DNA from: Leucobacter edaphi
GTDB lineage: Bacteria > Actinomycetota > Actinomycetes > Actinomycetales > Microbacteriaceae
Length of the DNA: 64,000 nucleotides
NCBI RefSeq assembly: GCF_016522535.1
Contig: NZ_JAEHOI010000002.1
Coordinates: 186,001 to 250,000, forward strand
Direction of reading: 5' to 3'
This document shows, piece by piece, positions 25,129 through 35,995 of this stretch. A program made the translations under genes and the position numbers. Position 1 is the stretch's first letter; every line of letters begins with the position of its first letter. Under the pieces are notes generated by a model. That model worked only from the letters and a program-made list of their open reading frames with translations. It did not search any database and was not told the origin of the DNA.

Positions 25129-26988
25129 GTGACCGTGCGGATCCGCGACGTCGGCGACCGGGCGCTCCTCGTGGAGCTTCCGGGGCTCGACGACGTGCTC
25201 GGCCTCGCCGCCGCGCTCCGGGCCGCCCCTCCCGACGGCGTCATCGACATCGTTCCCGCGACGACGACCGTGCTCGTCACGTTCTCGGGGCGCGCGGCGG
25301 CACGGGCGGCGGCCGAGACGATTCCGCGGATCCGGATCGCGCCAGACGCCGCGCGCCGGGGCGCCGCGGCGGTCGTGATCGACACGGTCTACGACGGGCC
25401 GGATCTGCGCGCAACCGCCGAGCTCCTCGGGCTGTCGACGGAAGCGCTCGTGGCCGCGCACTCCGGAAGCGACTGGATCGCGGCCTTCGGCGGCTTCGCG
25501 CCCGGATTCGCCTATCTGACCGGGGGAGATCCGCGCCTCGCCGTGCCCAGGCTGAGCACCCCGCGGACGGCGGTCCCCGCGGGATCCGTCGCGATCGCCG
25601 GGGGATTCTCCGCGGTCTATCCCGGAGAGTCGCCTGGCGGCTGGCGCCTCCTCGGACGAACGGAAGCGCGCCTGTGGGACACAGCGCGGGAGGCCCCCGC
25701 GCTGATCGAACCGGGGGCGAGCGTCCGCTTCCGGCCGATCCGGGACACGGCAACGGCGGGGGTATCGGCGGAGACTGCTGGCCGTGCCGGAAGCGCAGGG
25801 CCCGGCGACGGCGATGCGGCCGGGCGCCCTGACGCCGCCGCGCCGGCGCTCACGATCATCGACCCCGGGTTCCTCGCGCTCGTCGAGGACGGCGGCAGGC
25901 CCGGTCGTGCGGCGATCGGGGTGACCGGATCAGGGGCGCTGGACCGCGGGGCGCTGGCGCGCGCAAACGCGGCCGCCGGAAATCCCGCTCACGCCGCAGG
26001 AATCGAGTCCCTGAACGGCGGCATCACGATCGAGGCGAACGCCCCGATCGTGGTCGCCGTTGCTGGCGCCCCCGGCCCAATCGAGCGTCGGGGCGCGACA
26101 GACGGGAGCCCCGCATGGGAACCGGCCGAGGCCGAAACCTCGATCCCGCTCGCAGCGGGCGAGCGACTCCGTCTCGGCGCCCCCGAAACGGGCCTGCGCA
26201 GATATCTCGCGGTCCGCGGCGGCATTCTCGGGCGGAGGGAGCTCGGCTCCGCGGCGCACGACAGCCTGTCAGGGATGGGCACCCCGCCGCTCGCGCGCGG
26301 CGCCCGGCTCGCGATCGGTGCGGCCGGAGAGGGGACCGCGCCGGAAACCGCGCCGGAAACTTCACCCGGCCGTGAGCCGGCCCCCGCACCCGACGGAACC
26401 GAGCCGCACGTGCTGCGCTACGTCCCCGGCCCCCGCGACGACTGGTTCGCCGAGGCCTCGCGCAGCGGTTTCGGCGCGCGCGAGTGGGTCGCGACCGCGC
26501 AATCCAACCGCATCGGCGTGCGGCTCGCGACAGCGAACGCCGAGCCGCCGCTCGAGCGCGCACGCGACGGCGAACTCCCCACGGAGGGAACCGTCGCGGG
26601 CTCGATCCAGATCCCGCCGAGCGGGCTCCCCGTGCTGTTCCTCGCCGACAGGCCCGTGACCGGCGGATATCCCGTGATCGGCACCGTCATCGACGCGGAT
26701 CTGGACCGCGCGGCTCAGGTCCGGCCGGGGGAGCGGATCCGCTTCCAGCCCGTCGACCCCGATCGCATCGCGCCCCTGGAACGGGGCGCAGGCGGCGCGC
26801 GCGAGCGGCCGCACGCGGTCCCGCTCACGCTCGAGGCCGACGGCCGCAGAATCGGAGTCACGATCCCTGGCGCGCTCGCCGCAGCACTGGACCGCCTGAT
26901 CAGCGAGGCGTCAGCGGACACCGCCGAGTCGACGATCGCCGCGTTCCTCGAGCCGATCGTCCGGGAGTCCCTGCTCGCGAGCGACTAG
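25129..26988 (+). CDS. pxpB-pxpC: Fused 5-oxoprolinase subunits B and C (KipI-KipA type)
   Basis: 619 residues. The N-terminal PxpB/KipI domain (about 1-205; VRIRDVGDRALLVEL, AFGGFAPGFAYLTG, AIAGGFSAVYPGESPGGW) is joined by an Ala/Gly-rich linker to a PxpC/KipA domain (about 238-605; IIDPGFLALVEDGGRPG, RYLAVRGGI, RIGVRL, GSIQIPPSGLPVLFLAD). The two are usually separate genes; fusions are also known, as in urea amidolyase-type AHS1-AHS2 proteins. GTG at 25129 directly follows the pxpA stop. Together with PxpA it opens the pyroglutamate ring. Glutamate is the expected product; the external substrate is inferred from the linked transporter. Confidence 0.93.
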   Translation: MTVRIRDVGDRALLVELPGLDDVLGLAAALRAAPPDGVIDIVPATTTVLVTFSGRAAARAAAETIPRIRIAPDAARRGAAAVVIDTVYDGPDLRATAELLGLSTEALVAAHSGSDWIAAFGGFAPGFAYLTGGDPRLAVPRLSTPRTAVPAGSVAIAGGFSAVYPGESPGGWRLLGRTEARLWDTAREAPALIEPGASVRFRPIRDTATAGVSAETAGRAGSAGPGDGDAAGRPDAAAPALTIIDPGFLALVEDGGRPGRAAIGVTGSGALDRGALARANAAAGNPAHAAGIESLNGGITIEANAPIVVAVAGAPGPIERRGATDGSPAWEPAEAETSIPLAAGERLRLGAPETGLRRYLAVRGGILGRRELGSAAHDSLSGMGTPPLARGARLAIGAAGEGTAPETAPETSPGREPAPAPDGTEPHVLRYVPGPRDDWFAEASRSGFGAREWVATAQSNRIGVRLATANAEPPLERARDGELPTEGTVAGSIQIPPSGLPVLFLADRPVTGGYPVIGTVIDADLDRAAQVRPGERIRFQPVDPDRIAPLERGAGGARERPHAVPLTLEADGRRIGVTIPGALAAALDRLISEASADTAESTIAAFLEPIVRESLLASD

Positions 26989-26991
26989 GAT
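26986..26991 (+). promoter_or_regulatory. -10 box of pheS (leaderless type)
   Basis: TAGGAT, which begins within the pxpBC stop codon, ends 9 bases before the GTG of pheS. It gives pheST its own promoter. Confidence 0.55.
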
Positions 26992-26993
26992 AG

Positions 26994-28039
<1,046 letters not shown>

Positions 28040-28040
<1 letters not shown>

Positions 28041-30637
28041 TGCGCGTACCGCTCAGCTGGCTCGGCGAGTTCGTCGAGCTCCCCGAGGGCGTCACCCCGG
28101 AGCAGGTCCACGCCGATCTCGTGCGCGTGGGCTTTGAGGAAGAATCGATCCGCCGCTTCGACATTTCCGGCCCGATCGTGGTCGGCGAGGTCCTCTCCCG
28201 CGAGCCCGAGGAGCACTCCAACGGCAAGACGGTGAACTGGTGCCAGGTGCGGGTCGCTCCGGAGGGGCAGCTCGCTGCGGACGGCGGCGCCGATGTGCGC
28301 GGCATCGTCTGCGGGGCCCACAACTTCGACGCGGGCGATCGCGTGGTCGTCACGCTGCCCGGAGCCGTGCTGCCCGGCGGCTTCGAGATCGCGGCGCGCA
28401 AGACCTACGGTCACGTCTCGGACGGCATGATCGCCTCGGCCCGCGAGCTCACCCTCGGCGAGGATCACGACGGCATCATCGTGCTCACGCGGCTGGGCCT
28501 CGACCCCGAGGTGGGCGAGGACGCGAAGGCGCTGCTCGGCCTCGACCAGACGGCCGTCGAGATCAATGTCACCCCGGATCGCGGCTATGCGTTCTCGACT
28601 CGCGGGGTGGCCCGCGAGTACGGCCACTCGACGGGAGCGGCGTTCCGTGATCCCGCGGCGATCGACACGGCCTCAGCTGCCGGATTCCCCGTCGCGATCG
28701 AGGACGACGCCCCGATCCGCGGCCGCGCGGGCGCGAGCGGCTTTATCGCGCGCGTCGTCCGCGGGATCGACGCGACCCGTCCGACGCCGGCCTGGATGGT
28801 CGCCCGCCTGCAGCTCGCGGGCATCCGCGCGCTCTCGCTGCCCGTCGACATCTCGAACTACGTCATGCTCGAGCTCGGCAATCCGCTGCACGCCTACGAC
28901 CTCGCGAAGCTGACGGGCGGGATCACCGTCCGCCGCGCCCGCGCGGGCGAGACCCTCGTCACGCTCGACGAGCAGGAGCGCACGCTGGATCCCGAGGATC
29001 TCCTGATCGCCGACGAGTCCGGCCCGATCGGCCTGGCCGGCGTGATGGGCGGCCAGTCCACGAAGACGAGCGACGAGACGACCGACGTGCTCGTCGAGGC
29101 AGCCACCTTCGATCCCGTCTCGATCGCCCGCACCGCGCGCCGCCACCGCCTCCCGAGCGAGGCGTCGAAGCGCTTCGAGCGCGGCGTCGACCCGCTCGTC
29201 GCCCGCGCGGCCGCGCAGCGCATGGTCGAGCTGCTCGTCGAGCTCGGCGGCGGAACGGCCGACGAGCTCGGCGCCGAGATCGTGGCCGAGTGGGACGCGC
29301 CGGAGATCACGCTGCCGCTCAGCCGCATCAACGGCCTGCTCGGCGCGGACTACACCGACGCCGAGGCGCGGGCCGCGATCGAGATGATCGGCTGCGAGAT
29401 CCGTTCGGACGCCGACGGCGTGCTCGTCGTCGTGCCGCCGAGCTGGCGCAGCGACCTGTCGCGCCCGGCCGATCTGGTCGAGGAGGTCGCCCGGATCGTC
29501 GGCTACGACCGCATCCCCTCCGTGCTTCCCGTCGCGCCAGCCGGCCGCGGGCTGAGCCGCGCGCAGCGTCTGCGCCGTCGCGCCGCGAACGTTATTACCG
29601 CCGCGGGCCTCGACGAGGTGCAGAACTACCCGTTCGTGTCGCAGGATCAGCTCGACGCCTTCGGATCGGGCGCGGAGCCCGTGAGCGACGAAGTCTCCGA
29701 GGCCGCCGCCGCGGCGAGCGAGGCGGGAGAGGACGAGTCGGGCGCCCCGCAGCCGGGCCGCGCCGTGAAGGTCGCCAACCCGCTCGACGGCGCAGCCCCC
29801 TTCCTCCGCCGCTCGCTGCTGCCCGGCCTCGTGACTGCGGCTCAGCGCAACGTGTCGCGCGGCATGACCGACCTCTCGCTCGTCGAGTTCGGCGCGGTGT
29901 TCGAGGCGCGCGGCGAGCTCGGCACCGCCGAGGTCCCGCCGCTCGCCGAGCGCCCGAGCGCGGAGAAGCTCGCGGAGCTCGACGCCTCGATTCCGCACCA
30001 GCCGCTCCGCGCTGCCGGCCTCATGCTCGGCGCCGCGGTCGAGAAGCAGCCGGGCGAGGCCGAGCGCGAGCTCGACTGGGCCGACGCACTCGACGCCGCC
30101 CGCACCGTCGCCGGAGCGGTGTCGGTCGATCTGGTCGTCACGCAGGGCGCGCACCGCGCGTTCCATCCCGGCCGGACGGCCGAGCTGGGCGTGCGCATCG
30201 AGGACGGCGTCGAGGTCGTCGGCGTGGCCGGCGAGCTGCTTCCCGAGCTGGTCGCCGCGCACCACCTGCCCGGCCGCGTCGCCGCGTTCGAGCTCGACCT
30301 CGACCGCCTCATCGAGCTCGCCCCGCGCGAACCGGAGACGGCGCCGCTGTCGGGGTATCCGGCGGCGACGCAGGACCTCACCCTCGTGGTCGATGCCGGG
30401 ATCCCGGCCGGCGACGTGCTCGCGGTCGTGGTCGCGGGCGCGGGCGAGCTGCTTGAGGACGCCCGCATCGTCGACGACTACCGCGGCCAGGGCATCGCGG
30501 AGGGCGAGAAGGCGCTGACCTTCGCGCTCCGATTCCGCGCGCAGGACCGCACGCTCAAGGCGGAGGAGGCGAGCGAGTCGAAGCTCGCGGGCGTCGCCGC
30601 CGCCGAACTCGCGTTCGGAGCGAAGCTCCGCGACTGA
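28040..30637 (+). CDS. pheT: Phenylalanyl-tRNA synthetase beta subunit
   Basis: 865 residues, the long bacterial type. Seen in order: an OB-fold tRNA-binding domain (about 40-150, VRGIVCGAHNFDAGDRVVV), the B3/B4 editing domain (LPVDISNYVMLELGNPLHAYD), the B5 domain (LPLSRINGLLG), the catalytic-like core (DLVEEVARIVGYDRIP) and the C-terminal anticodon-binding FDX-ACB domain (SGYPAATQDLTLVVD). The ATG at 28040 overlaps the pheS stop by one base. A Glu/Ala-rich insertion lies near residue 550. Confidence 0.97.
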
Positions 30638-30665
30638 CGCGTCACCGAGCCGAGGAGGCACCCGC

Positions 30666-31064
30666 ATGGCCGGCCCGATTCCCTACCTGCTGTTCCCCGG
30701 GAACGCCGCCGAGGCGCTCGCGCGCTATCGCGAGATCTTTGGCGGCGACCTGGAGACGCACAGTTTCCAGGAGTTCGGGCGGGCGGACGGGCCGCCCGAC
30801 TCGGTCGCGCACGGGACGCTCGCTGGCGGCTCCGTCACCGTGTTCGCCGCCGACGCCGGCGCCGACGAGGACGCGCTCCAGATGGCGGGCATGTTCCTGG
30901 CGCTGCTGGGCGCGGGGGACGCCGATACGACGCGCGGCTGGTGGGACGCGCTCTCCCGCGGCGCGCGGATTCTCGATCCGCTGCAGGAGCGCGAGTGGGG
31001 CGCGTGGGACGGCCAGCTCGTCGACGAGTTCGGCGTGCGCTGGCTGCTCGGCTGGGAGGGCTGA
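30666..31064 (+). CDS. VOC/PhnB-like glyoxalase-fold protein 1
   Basis: 132 residues of the VOC superfamily, PhnB-like subgroup: PIPYLLFPGNAAEALARYREIFGG at the start, and DEFGVRWLLGWEG at the end. These small dimeric proteins may bind metals or antibiotics or isomerise small molecules; the substrate is unknown. The ATG at 30666 has GAGGAGGC before it. It lies 28 bases after pheT on the same strand and may be read through from it. Confidence 0.85.
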   Translation: MAGPIPYLLFPGNAAEALARYREIFGGDLETHSFQEFGRADGPPDSVAHGTLAGGSVTVFAADAGADEDALQMAGMFLALLGAGDADTTRGWWDALSRGARILDPLQEREWGAWDGQLVDEFGVRWLLGWEG

Positions 31065-31167
31065 TCCCTGCTGGGACCGCTGTACTCTGTGGGGACCGCT
31101 GAACCTGCGAGGACCGGCCGCGGCGAACCGCTGGCGAGCCCCCGCCGGGCCCGGATCCGGCTGGAGG

Positions 31168-31599
31168 CTAGTCCTGAGCCGGGCCCCCGCTGATCATCCA
31201 GGGCACTCCGAAGCGATCCGAGAGCATCCCGAAGGTGTCGCCCCACGGGGCCTTCTCGAACGGCTGCTGGATGTGCGTCGCGCTCTCGGCCAGCGCGGTC
31301 CAGATCGCGGTGAGCCGTTCCAGGTCGTCACCGGACACGCAGACCGACGATCCGGGCGTGGAAGCGTCGGGCACCTCCTGCATCGAAGCCGGGTAGTCCG
31401 CCGCCATGAGCGTGAGGCCGTCTTCGGTCTCGAGCTGACCGTGCATGATGAGGGTGCTCTCGCTGGGATCGCCCATCATCCCGGGGATCGCGTCGTACTG
31501 CATCAGGTTGAGGGTGCCGCCGAGCACGGAGTGGTAGAACTCGAGCGCCTCGCGCGCCGTGCCGTGGAAGTTGAGGTAGGGGTTCAGCAGGACGGTCAT
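31168..31599 (-). CDS. VOC/PhnB-like glyoxalase-fold protein 2
   Basis: 143 residues: NPYLNFHGTAREALEFYHSVLGG, a central MQYDAIPGMMGD typical of PhnB/YjdN-type proteins, and DRFGVPWMISG. The start is the ATG at 31599 with GAGAAAGAGCTCAC before it. It is convergent to the first VOC gene and divergent from the third. Function unknown beyond the fold. Confidence 0.88.
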   Translation of the reverse strand: MTVLLNPYLNFHGTAREALEFYHSVLGGTLNLMQYDAIPGMMGDPSESTLIMHGQLETEDGLTLMAADYPASMQEVPDASTPGSSVCVSGDDLERLTAIWTALAESATHIQQPFEKAPWGDTFGMLSDRFGVPWMISGGPAQD

Positions 31600-31831
31600 G
31601 TGAGCTCTTTCTCTCTTGCTGACGATCATCGGGGAACTCCCGGTCGCACCTCATATTCTGCGCCCGGATCGGAGCACGGCGCCAGTGAACCGCGTGACTT
31701 TCTGTGAAACACCCAGGTGGATCGGGTTTCCTCCCGGAGGCCCCGTCGAATCGGTTGTTTCTCGCTGCTGATCGGCGGATACTGAAACCGTGGGGGTCGC
31801 TGCCGCGGTCCGCTCGACGAGAGGACGCGAA

Positions 31832-32743
31832 ATGCAGGATCAGCGGATTTTCCCGAATATCTGGTGCAACGGCAACGCGGAGGAGGCGGGCGAGTTCTAC
31901 GCCGCCGCCATCCCGAGAACCGTGAGCGTCGTCGAGGCGCGGTATCCGAGCGAGGGACTGCTCGATTTCCAGCGCGACATGGCGGGCAAGGCGCTCACGG
32001 TCGCGGTGACGATCGGCGACACGCTCGTGCGCCTCATCAACGCCGGGCCGGAGTTCCGTCCGAACCCCTCGATTTCGTTCATCCTGAACTTCGATCCGCT
32101 CGACTTCGGTGGCGACGTCGCCGCGGCGCGCGCCTCGCTCGATGTGACGTGGGCCGCCCTCTCGGCGGGCGGCGAGGTGCTCATGCCGCTGGGGGAGTAC
32201 CCGTTCAGCGCCCATTACGGCTGGGTGCAGGATCGCTATGGGGTGAGCTGGCAGCTCATGCTCACGAAGCCGGAGGGCGATCCGCGCCCGTTTGTCGTGC
32301 CCTCGCTGCTGTTCTCCGGCGCGGCCCAGAACCGCGCGGCGGAGGCGATCGATCGGTACGTCGCGCTCCTCGGGCCGGATGCCGCGGCTGGCCATCGCTT
32401 CCCGTACGGAGCGGCCACGGGGCCGGCGACGCCGGAGGCCATCATGTTCGGGGAGTTCCGGGTCGGTGATCAGTGGATCTCCGCGATGGACTCGGGAGTC
32501 GAGATGGATGCGCCGTTCACGAACGGGGTCTCGCTCCAGGTGAACTGCGCCGATCAGGCGGAGATCGATCGGCTCTGGGACGCCCTGTCCGCGGTGCCCG
32601 AGGCCGAGCAGTGCGGCTGGCTCGTCGATCCCTTCGGCGTGAGCTGGCAGATCGTCCCCGCCAACATGGGCGAGCTGATGCAGCGGCCGAACGCCTACGA
32701 GCACATGATGGGGATGAAGAAGCTCGTCATCGCGGACTTCTAA
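31832..32743 (+). CDS. Two-domain VOC/PhnB-like protein 3
   Basis: 303 residues made of two VOC domains: residues about 1-145 (IFPNIWCNGNAEEAGEFYAAA to DRYGVSWQLM) and 152-303 (FVVPSLLFSGAAQNRAAEAIDRYVALL to DPFGVSWQIVPANM). The ATG at 31832 has GAGAGG upstream; an in-frame ATG at 31790 is possible but has no SD. Annotated relatives carry the old name 3-demethylubiquinone-9 3-methyltransferase, which is not supported. It is the third VOC gene in 2 kb and may have arisen by duplication. Confidence 0.87.
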   Translation: MQDQRIFPNIWCNGNAEEAGEFYAAAIPRTVSVVEARYPSEGLLDFQRDMAGKALTVAVTIGDTLVRLINAGPEFRPNPSISFILNFDPLDFGGDVAAARASLDVTWAALSAGGEVLMPLGEYPFSAHYGWVQDRYGVSWQLMLTKPEGDPRPFVVPSLLFSGAAQNRAAEAIDRYVALLGPDAAAGHRFPYGAATGPATPEAIMFGEFRVGDQWISAMDSGVEMDAPFTNGVSLQVNCADQAEIDRLWDALSAVPEAEQCGWLVDPFGVSWQIVPANMGELMQRPNAYEHMMGMKKLVIADF

Positions 32744-32760
32744 CGGACCGTATACATTCA

Positions 32761-32776
32761 CGCCGTATTTACGGCG
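32761..32776. promoter_or_regulatory. Palindrome upstream of the prp regulator
   Basis: CGCCGTATTTACGGCG is a perfect 7-2-7 palindrome about 55 bases before the GntR start, upstream of a TATACG -10 box (32803-32808). It is a likely GntR operator. A near copy occurs before the aldo/keto reductase at 58545-58560. Confidence 0.6.
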
Positions 32777-32831
32777 AATTCTTGCCTCTCTGCGTGTTTG
32801 TGTATACGCTGCAGGTGTCGAGAGGGGCAGC

Positions 32832-33482
32832 ATGCGGGCGAGTGACCGAGCGTACGCCGCGCTCGTCGAGGAGATCCACACGGGATCCCTCGCCCCGGGC
32901 GCCGTGATCGCCGAGGTCGAGCAGGCGGAGCGGCTCGGCGTGAGCCGCACCCCGATGCGCGAGGCCATCGGCCGGCTGCTCGCCGACGGTCTCGTGCGGC
33001 AGCACTCGCCGCGCGTGCTCGTCGTGTCGGACTTCGCCGCCTCCGACATCCGCCACCTCTTCGAGGTCCGGCGCGCGCTCGAGGAGACCGCCGCGCGGAT
33101 CGCGGCCCAGCGGGGCGACCGCGCGGAGTTCGCGCGCCTTGCCGAGGAGTTCGCGGCCTCGAAGCCCGGCACCGAGCGGGAGACCGACAGCTACTACTCC
33201 CTGATCGCGCGATACGACGAGGCGGTCGGCCGAGCGGCGGGGAACGCGTTCCTCAGCCAGGCCCTTCGCGGGGTGCGCACGCACCTCGCCCGCGCGCGCC
33301 GGATCGCCCGCGATCACCCCGAGCGGCTCGCGGCCTCCGTCGCCGAGCACGCCACGATCGCCCGCGCGATCGCCGCGGGAGACAGCGAACTCGCGGCGCA
33401 CGCCACCCACGTCCACCTGAGCAACGCGCTCGATTCGATCCTCGCGACCCTCGGGGCCGCGGAACCGGAAGGAACCCGATGA
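32832..33482 (+). CDS. GntR-family (FCD) regulator of the methylcitrate genes
   Basis: 216 residues. Winged helix ([48 protein letters not shown]) and an FCD effector domain with conserved [18 protein letters not shown] and HLSNA. The ATG at 32832 has GAGAGG upstream. Its stop overlaps the prpD start (ATGA), so it is made with the enzymes it probably controls. The effector is plausibly 2-methylcitrate or a related propionate metabolite (inferred). Confidence 0.9.
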   Translation: MRASDRAYAALVEEIHTGSLAPGAVIAEVEQAERLGVSRTPMREAIGRLLADGLVRQHSPRVLVVSDFAASDIRHLFEVRRALEETAARIAAQRGDRAEFARLAEEFAASKPGTERETDSYYSLIARYDEAVGRAAGNAFLSQALRGVRTHLARARRIARDHPERLAASVAEHATIARAIAAGDSELAAHATHVHLSNALDSILATLGAAEPEGTR

Positions 33483-35002
33483 CCGTCACGCATCACGTCC
33501 GCGTCCACCGCAGCGAGGAAGAGCTGCCGCGCGAGGGCCAGCTCGCCTGGAAGATCGCCGAGGTCGCGACCGATCCCGTCGCACTCGATGCCGCGGTCGT
33601 GGACATGATCATCAACCGCGTGATCGACAATGCCGCGGTTGCAGCGGCCTCCCTCGCCCGCGGCCCGATCGTCGCGGCCCGCGCGCAGGCGCTCACGCAC
33701 CCGGTGTCGACCGGCGGCGCTGGCGCCTCGATCTTCGGGCTCGACCGCGAGCGCACGAGCCCCGAGTGGGCGGCGTGGGCGAACGGCGTCGCGGTGCGCG
33801 AGCTCGACTACCACGACACGTTCCTCGCGGCCGAGTACTCCCACCCGGGCGACAACATTCCGCCGATCCTGGCGGTCGCCCAGCACGTCGGAGCCGACGG
33901 GGCGGCGCTCGCCCGCGGCATCGCGACCGGATACGAGATCCAGATGGATCTCGTGCGCGCGATCTGCCTGCACCGGCACAAGATCGACCACGTCGCGCAC
34001 CTCGGCCCCTCGGCCGCGGCGGGAATCGGCACGATGCTCGGGCTCGGCACGGAGGTGATCGCGCAGGCGGTGTCGCAGGCGCTCCACACCACGACGGCGA
34101 CGCGCCAGAGCCGCAAGGGCGAGATCTCCACGTGGAAGGCGCACGCCCCGGCGTTCGCGGGGAAGATGGCAGTCGAGGCCGTGGACCGGGCGATGCGCGG
34201 CCAGACCTCGCCGAGCCCGATCTACGAGGGCGAGGACGGCGTGATCGCGTGGCTCCTCGACGGGCCGGAGGCCACGTACGAGGTCCCCCTTCCGGCGCCG
34301 GGCGAGGCGAAGCGCGCGATCCTCGATTCCTACACGAAGGAGCACTCGGCCGAGTACCAGGCGCAGGCCTGGATCGATCTCGCCCGCAAACTGCACGGCG
34401 AGCATCCCGAGCTCGCCGATCCCGCGAACGTCGAACGGATCGTGCTGCACACGAGCCATCACACGCACTTCGTCATCGGATCCGGGGCGAACGATCCGCA
34501 GAAATACGATCCGAAGGCCTCGCGCGAGACCCTGGATCACTCGATCCCGTACATCTTCGCCGTCGCGCTGCAGGACGGCGGCTGGCACCACGTCGACTCC
34601 TACACCCCCGAGCGGGCCGGACGCCCCGACACGGTCGCCCTGTGGCACAGGGTCACGACGGCCGAGGACCCGGAGTGGACGCGCCGCTACCACTCGGAGG
34701 ACCCCGACGAGAAGGCGTTCGGCGGCCGCGTCGAGATCGAGCTCGCGAACGGCGAGACGATCGTCGACGAGATCGCCGTCGCCGACGCGCACCCGCTCGG
34801 CGCGCGACCGTTCGCGCGCCCCGACTACATCCGCAAGTTCCGCACGCTCGCGGAACCCGTGCTGGCCCCGGAGGAGATCGACCGCTTCCTCGCGCTCGCG
34901 GAGCGGCTCCCCGAGCTCACGGCCGAGGAGGTGCGCGAGCTGAACTTCACCGCGCTCCCCGGCGTCATCGACCTCGCCTCCGCGCCGAAGGGACTGTTCT
35001 GA
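33479..35002 (+). CDS. prpD: 2-methylcitrate dehydratase
   Basis: 507 residues of the MmgE/PrpD family. Seen: [84 protein letters not shown] and [19 protein letters not shown]. It dehydrates 2-methylcitrate to 2-methyl-cis-aconitate in propionyl-CoA catabolism. The ATG overlaps the regulator's stop, and its own TGA shares one base with the prpB ATG. Confidence 0.95.
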   Translation: MTVTHHVRVHRSEEELPREGQLAWKIAEVATDPVALDAAVVDMIINRVIDNAAVAAASLARGPIVAARAQALTHPVSTGGAGASIFGLDRERTSPEWAAWANGVAVRELDYHDTFLAAEYSHPGDNIPPILAVAQHVGADGAALARGIATGYEIQMDLVRAICLHRHKIDHVAHLGPSAAAGIGTMLGLGTEVIAQAVSQALHTTTATRQSRKGEISTWKAHAPAFAGKMAVEAVDRAMRGQTSPSPIYEGEDGVIAWLLDGPEATYEVPLPAPGEAKRAILDSYTKEHSAEYQAQAWIDLARKLHGEHPELADPANVERIVLHTSHHTHFVIGSGANDPQKYDPKASRETLDHSIPYIFAVALQDGGWHHVDSYTPERAGRPDTVALWHRVTTAEDPEWTRRYHSEDPDEKAFGGRVEIELANGETIVDEIAVADAHPLGARPFARPDYIRKFRTLAEPVLAPEEIDRFLALAERLPELTAEEVRELNFTALPGVIDLASAPKGLF

Positions 35003-35916
35003 TGCTGTATTCGAAGACGACCCCGGCCGAGAAGCGCCGCCTCTTCCGTGAGCGACTCGCGAGCGGCCAGATCCAGCGCTTCCCCGGTGCGTTCAACCCG
35101 CTGTCGGCGAAGCTCATCGAGCGCAAGGGCTTCGACGGGGTCTACATCTCGGGCGCGGTGCTCTCCGCCGACCTCGGGCTCCCCGACATCGGCCTCACCA
35201 CCCTGACCGAGGTCGCCGGGCGCGCGCAGCAGATCGCGCGCGTCACCGAGCTGCCCGCGATCGTCGACGCCGACACCGGCTTCGGCGAGCCCATGAACGT
35301 GGCACGCACCATCCAGACGCTCGAGGATGCCGAGCTCGCCGGTACCCACATCGAGGACCAGGTGAACCCGAAGCGCTGCGGCCACCTCGACGGCAAGTCG
35401 GTCGTGGACCTCGGCACGGCAGCGCAGCGGATCCGCGCGGCCGTCGACGCGCGCCGAGACCCGAACTTCCTGATCATGGCCCGCACTGACGTTCGCGCGG
35501 TGGAGGGACTCGAGGCCTCGCTCGACCGGGCGCGTGCCCTCGTCGACGCGGGCGCCGACGCGATCTTCCCCGAGGCGATGCGCACGCTCGACGAGTTCGC
35601 GGCGATGCGGGCGGCGGTCGACGTGCCGATCCTCGCCAACATGACCGAGTTCGGGAAGAGCGAGCTGTTCACCACGCAGCAGCTCGCCGACGTCGGCGTG
35701 AACCTCGTGATCTGGCCCGTCTCCATGCTGCGGATCGCGATGGGGGCGACCGATCGGGCCCTCGACACGCTCCTCGAGGAGGGGCGGCTCACCTCGAAGC
35801 TCGACGAGATGCAGCACCGCGCCGAGCTCTACGAGCTCGTCGACTACGAGGCCTACAACCGATTCGACTCGAACGTCTTCAACTTCGAGGTGCAGCGCAC
35901 GCGCGCTGCGGACTGA
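35002..35916 (+). CDS. prpB: 2-methylisocitrate lyase
   Basis: 304 residues of the isocitrate lyase/PEP mutase superfamily. It has PGAFNPLSAKLIERKGFDGVYISG, VDADTGFGE, the catalytic KRCGH loop and MARTDVRAVEG. It cleaves methylisocitrate to pyruvate and succinate. The ATG at 35002 overlaps the prpD stop. A strong hairpin separates it from prpC. Confidence 0.96.
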   Translation: MLYSKTTPAEKRRLFRERLASGQIQRFPGAFNPLSAKLIERKGFDGVYISGAVLSADLGLPDIGLTTLTEVAGRAQQIARVTELPAIVDADTGFGEPMNVARTIQTLEDAELAGTHIEDQVNPKRCGHLDGKSVVDLGTAAQRIRAAVDARRDPNFLIMARTDVRAVEGLEASLDRARALVDAGADAIFPEAMRTLDEFAAMRAAVDVPILANMTEFGKSELFTTQQLADVGVNLVIWPVSMLRIAMGATDRALDTLLEEGRLTSKLDEMQHRAELYELVDYEAYNRFDSNVFNFEVQRTRAAD

Positions 35917-35919
35917 CCC

Positions 35920-35960
35920 GCGAGCGGGGCGGCCGCCGATCCGGTTGCCGCCCCGCTCGC
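35920..35960 (+). terminator. 14-bp hairpin between prpB and prpC
   Basis: GCGAGCGGGGCGGC (35920-35933) and GCCGCCCCGCTCGC (35947-35960) pair perfectly, with a 13-base loop. It begins 4 bases after the prpB stop and ends 36 bases before the prpC start. It may attenuate transcription or protect the prpDB mRNA 3' end. There is no T-tract. Confidence 0.7.
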
Positions 35961-35995
35961 ACCGACCGAGCACCACCCGACGCGAAGGAGCGACC

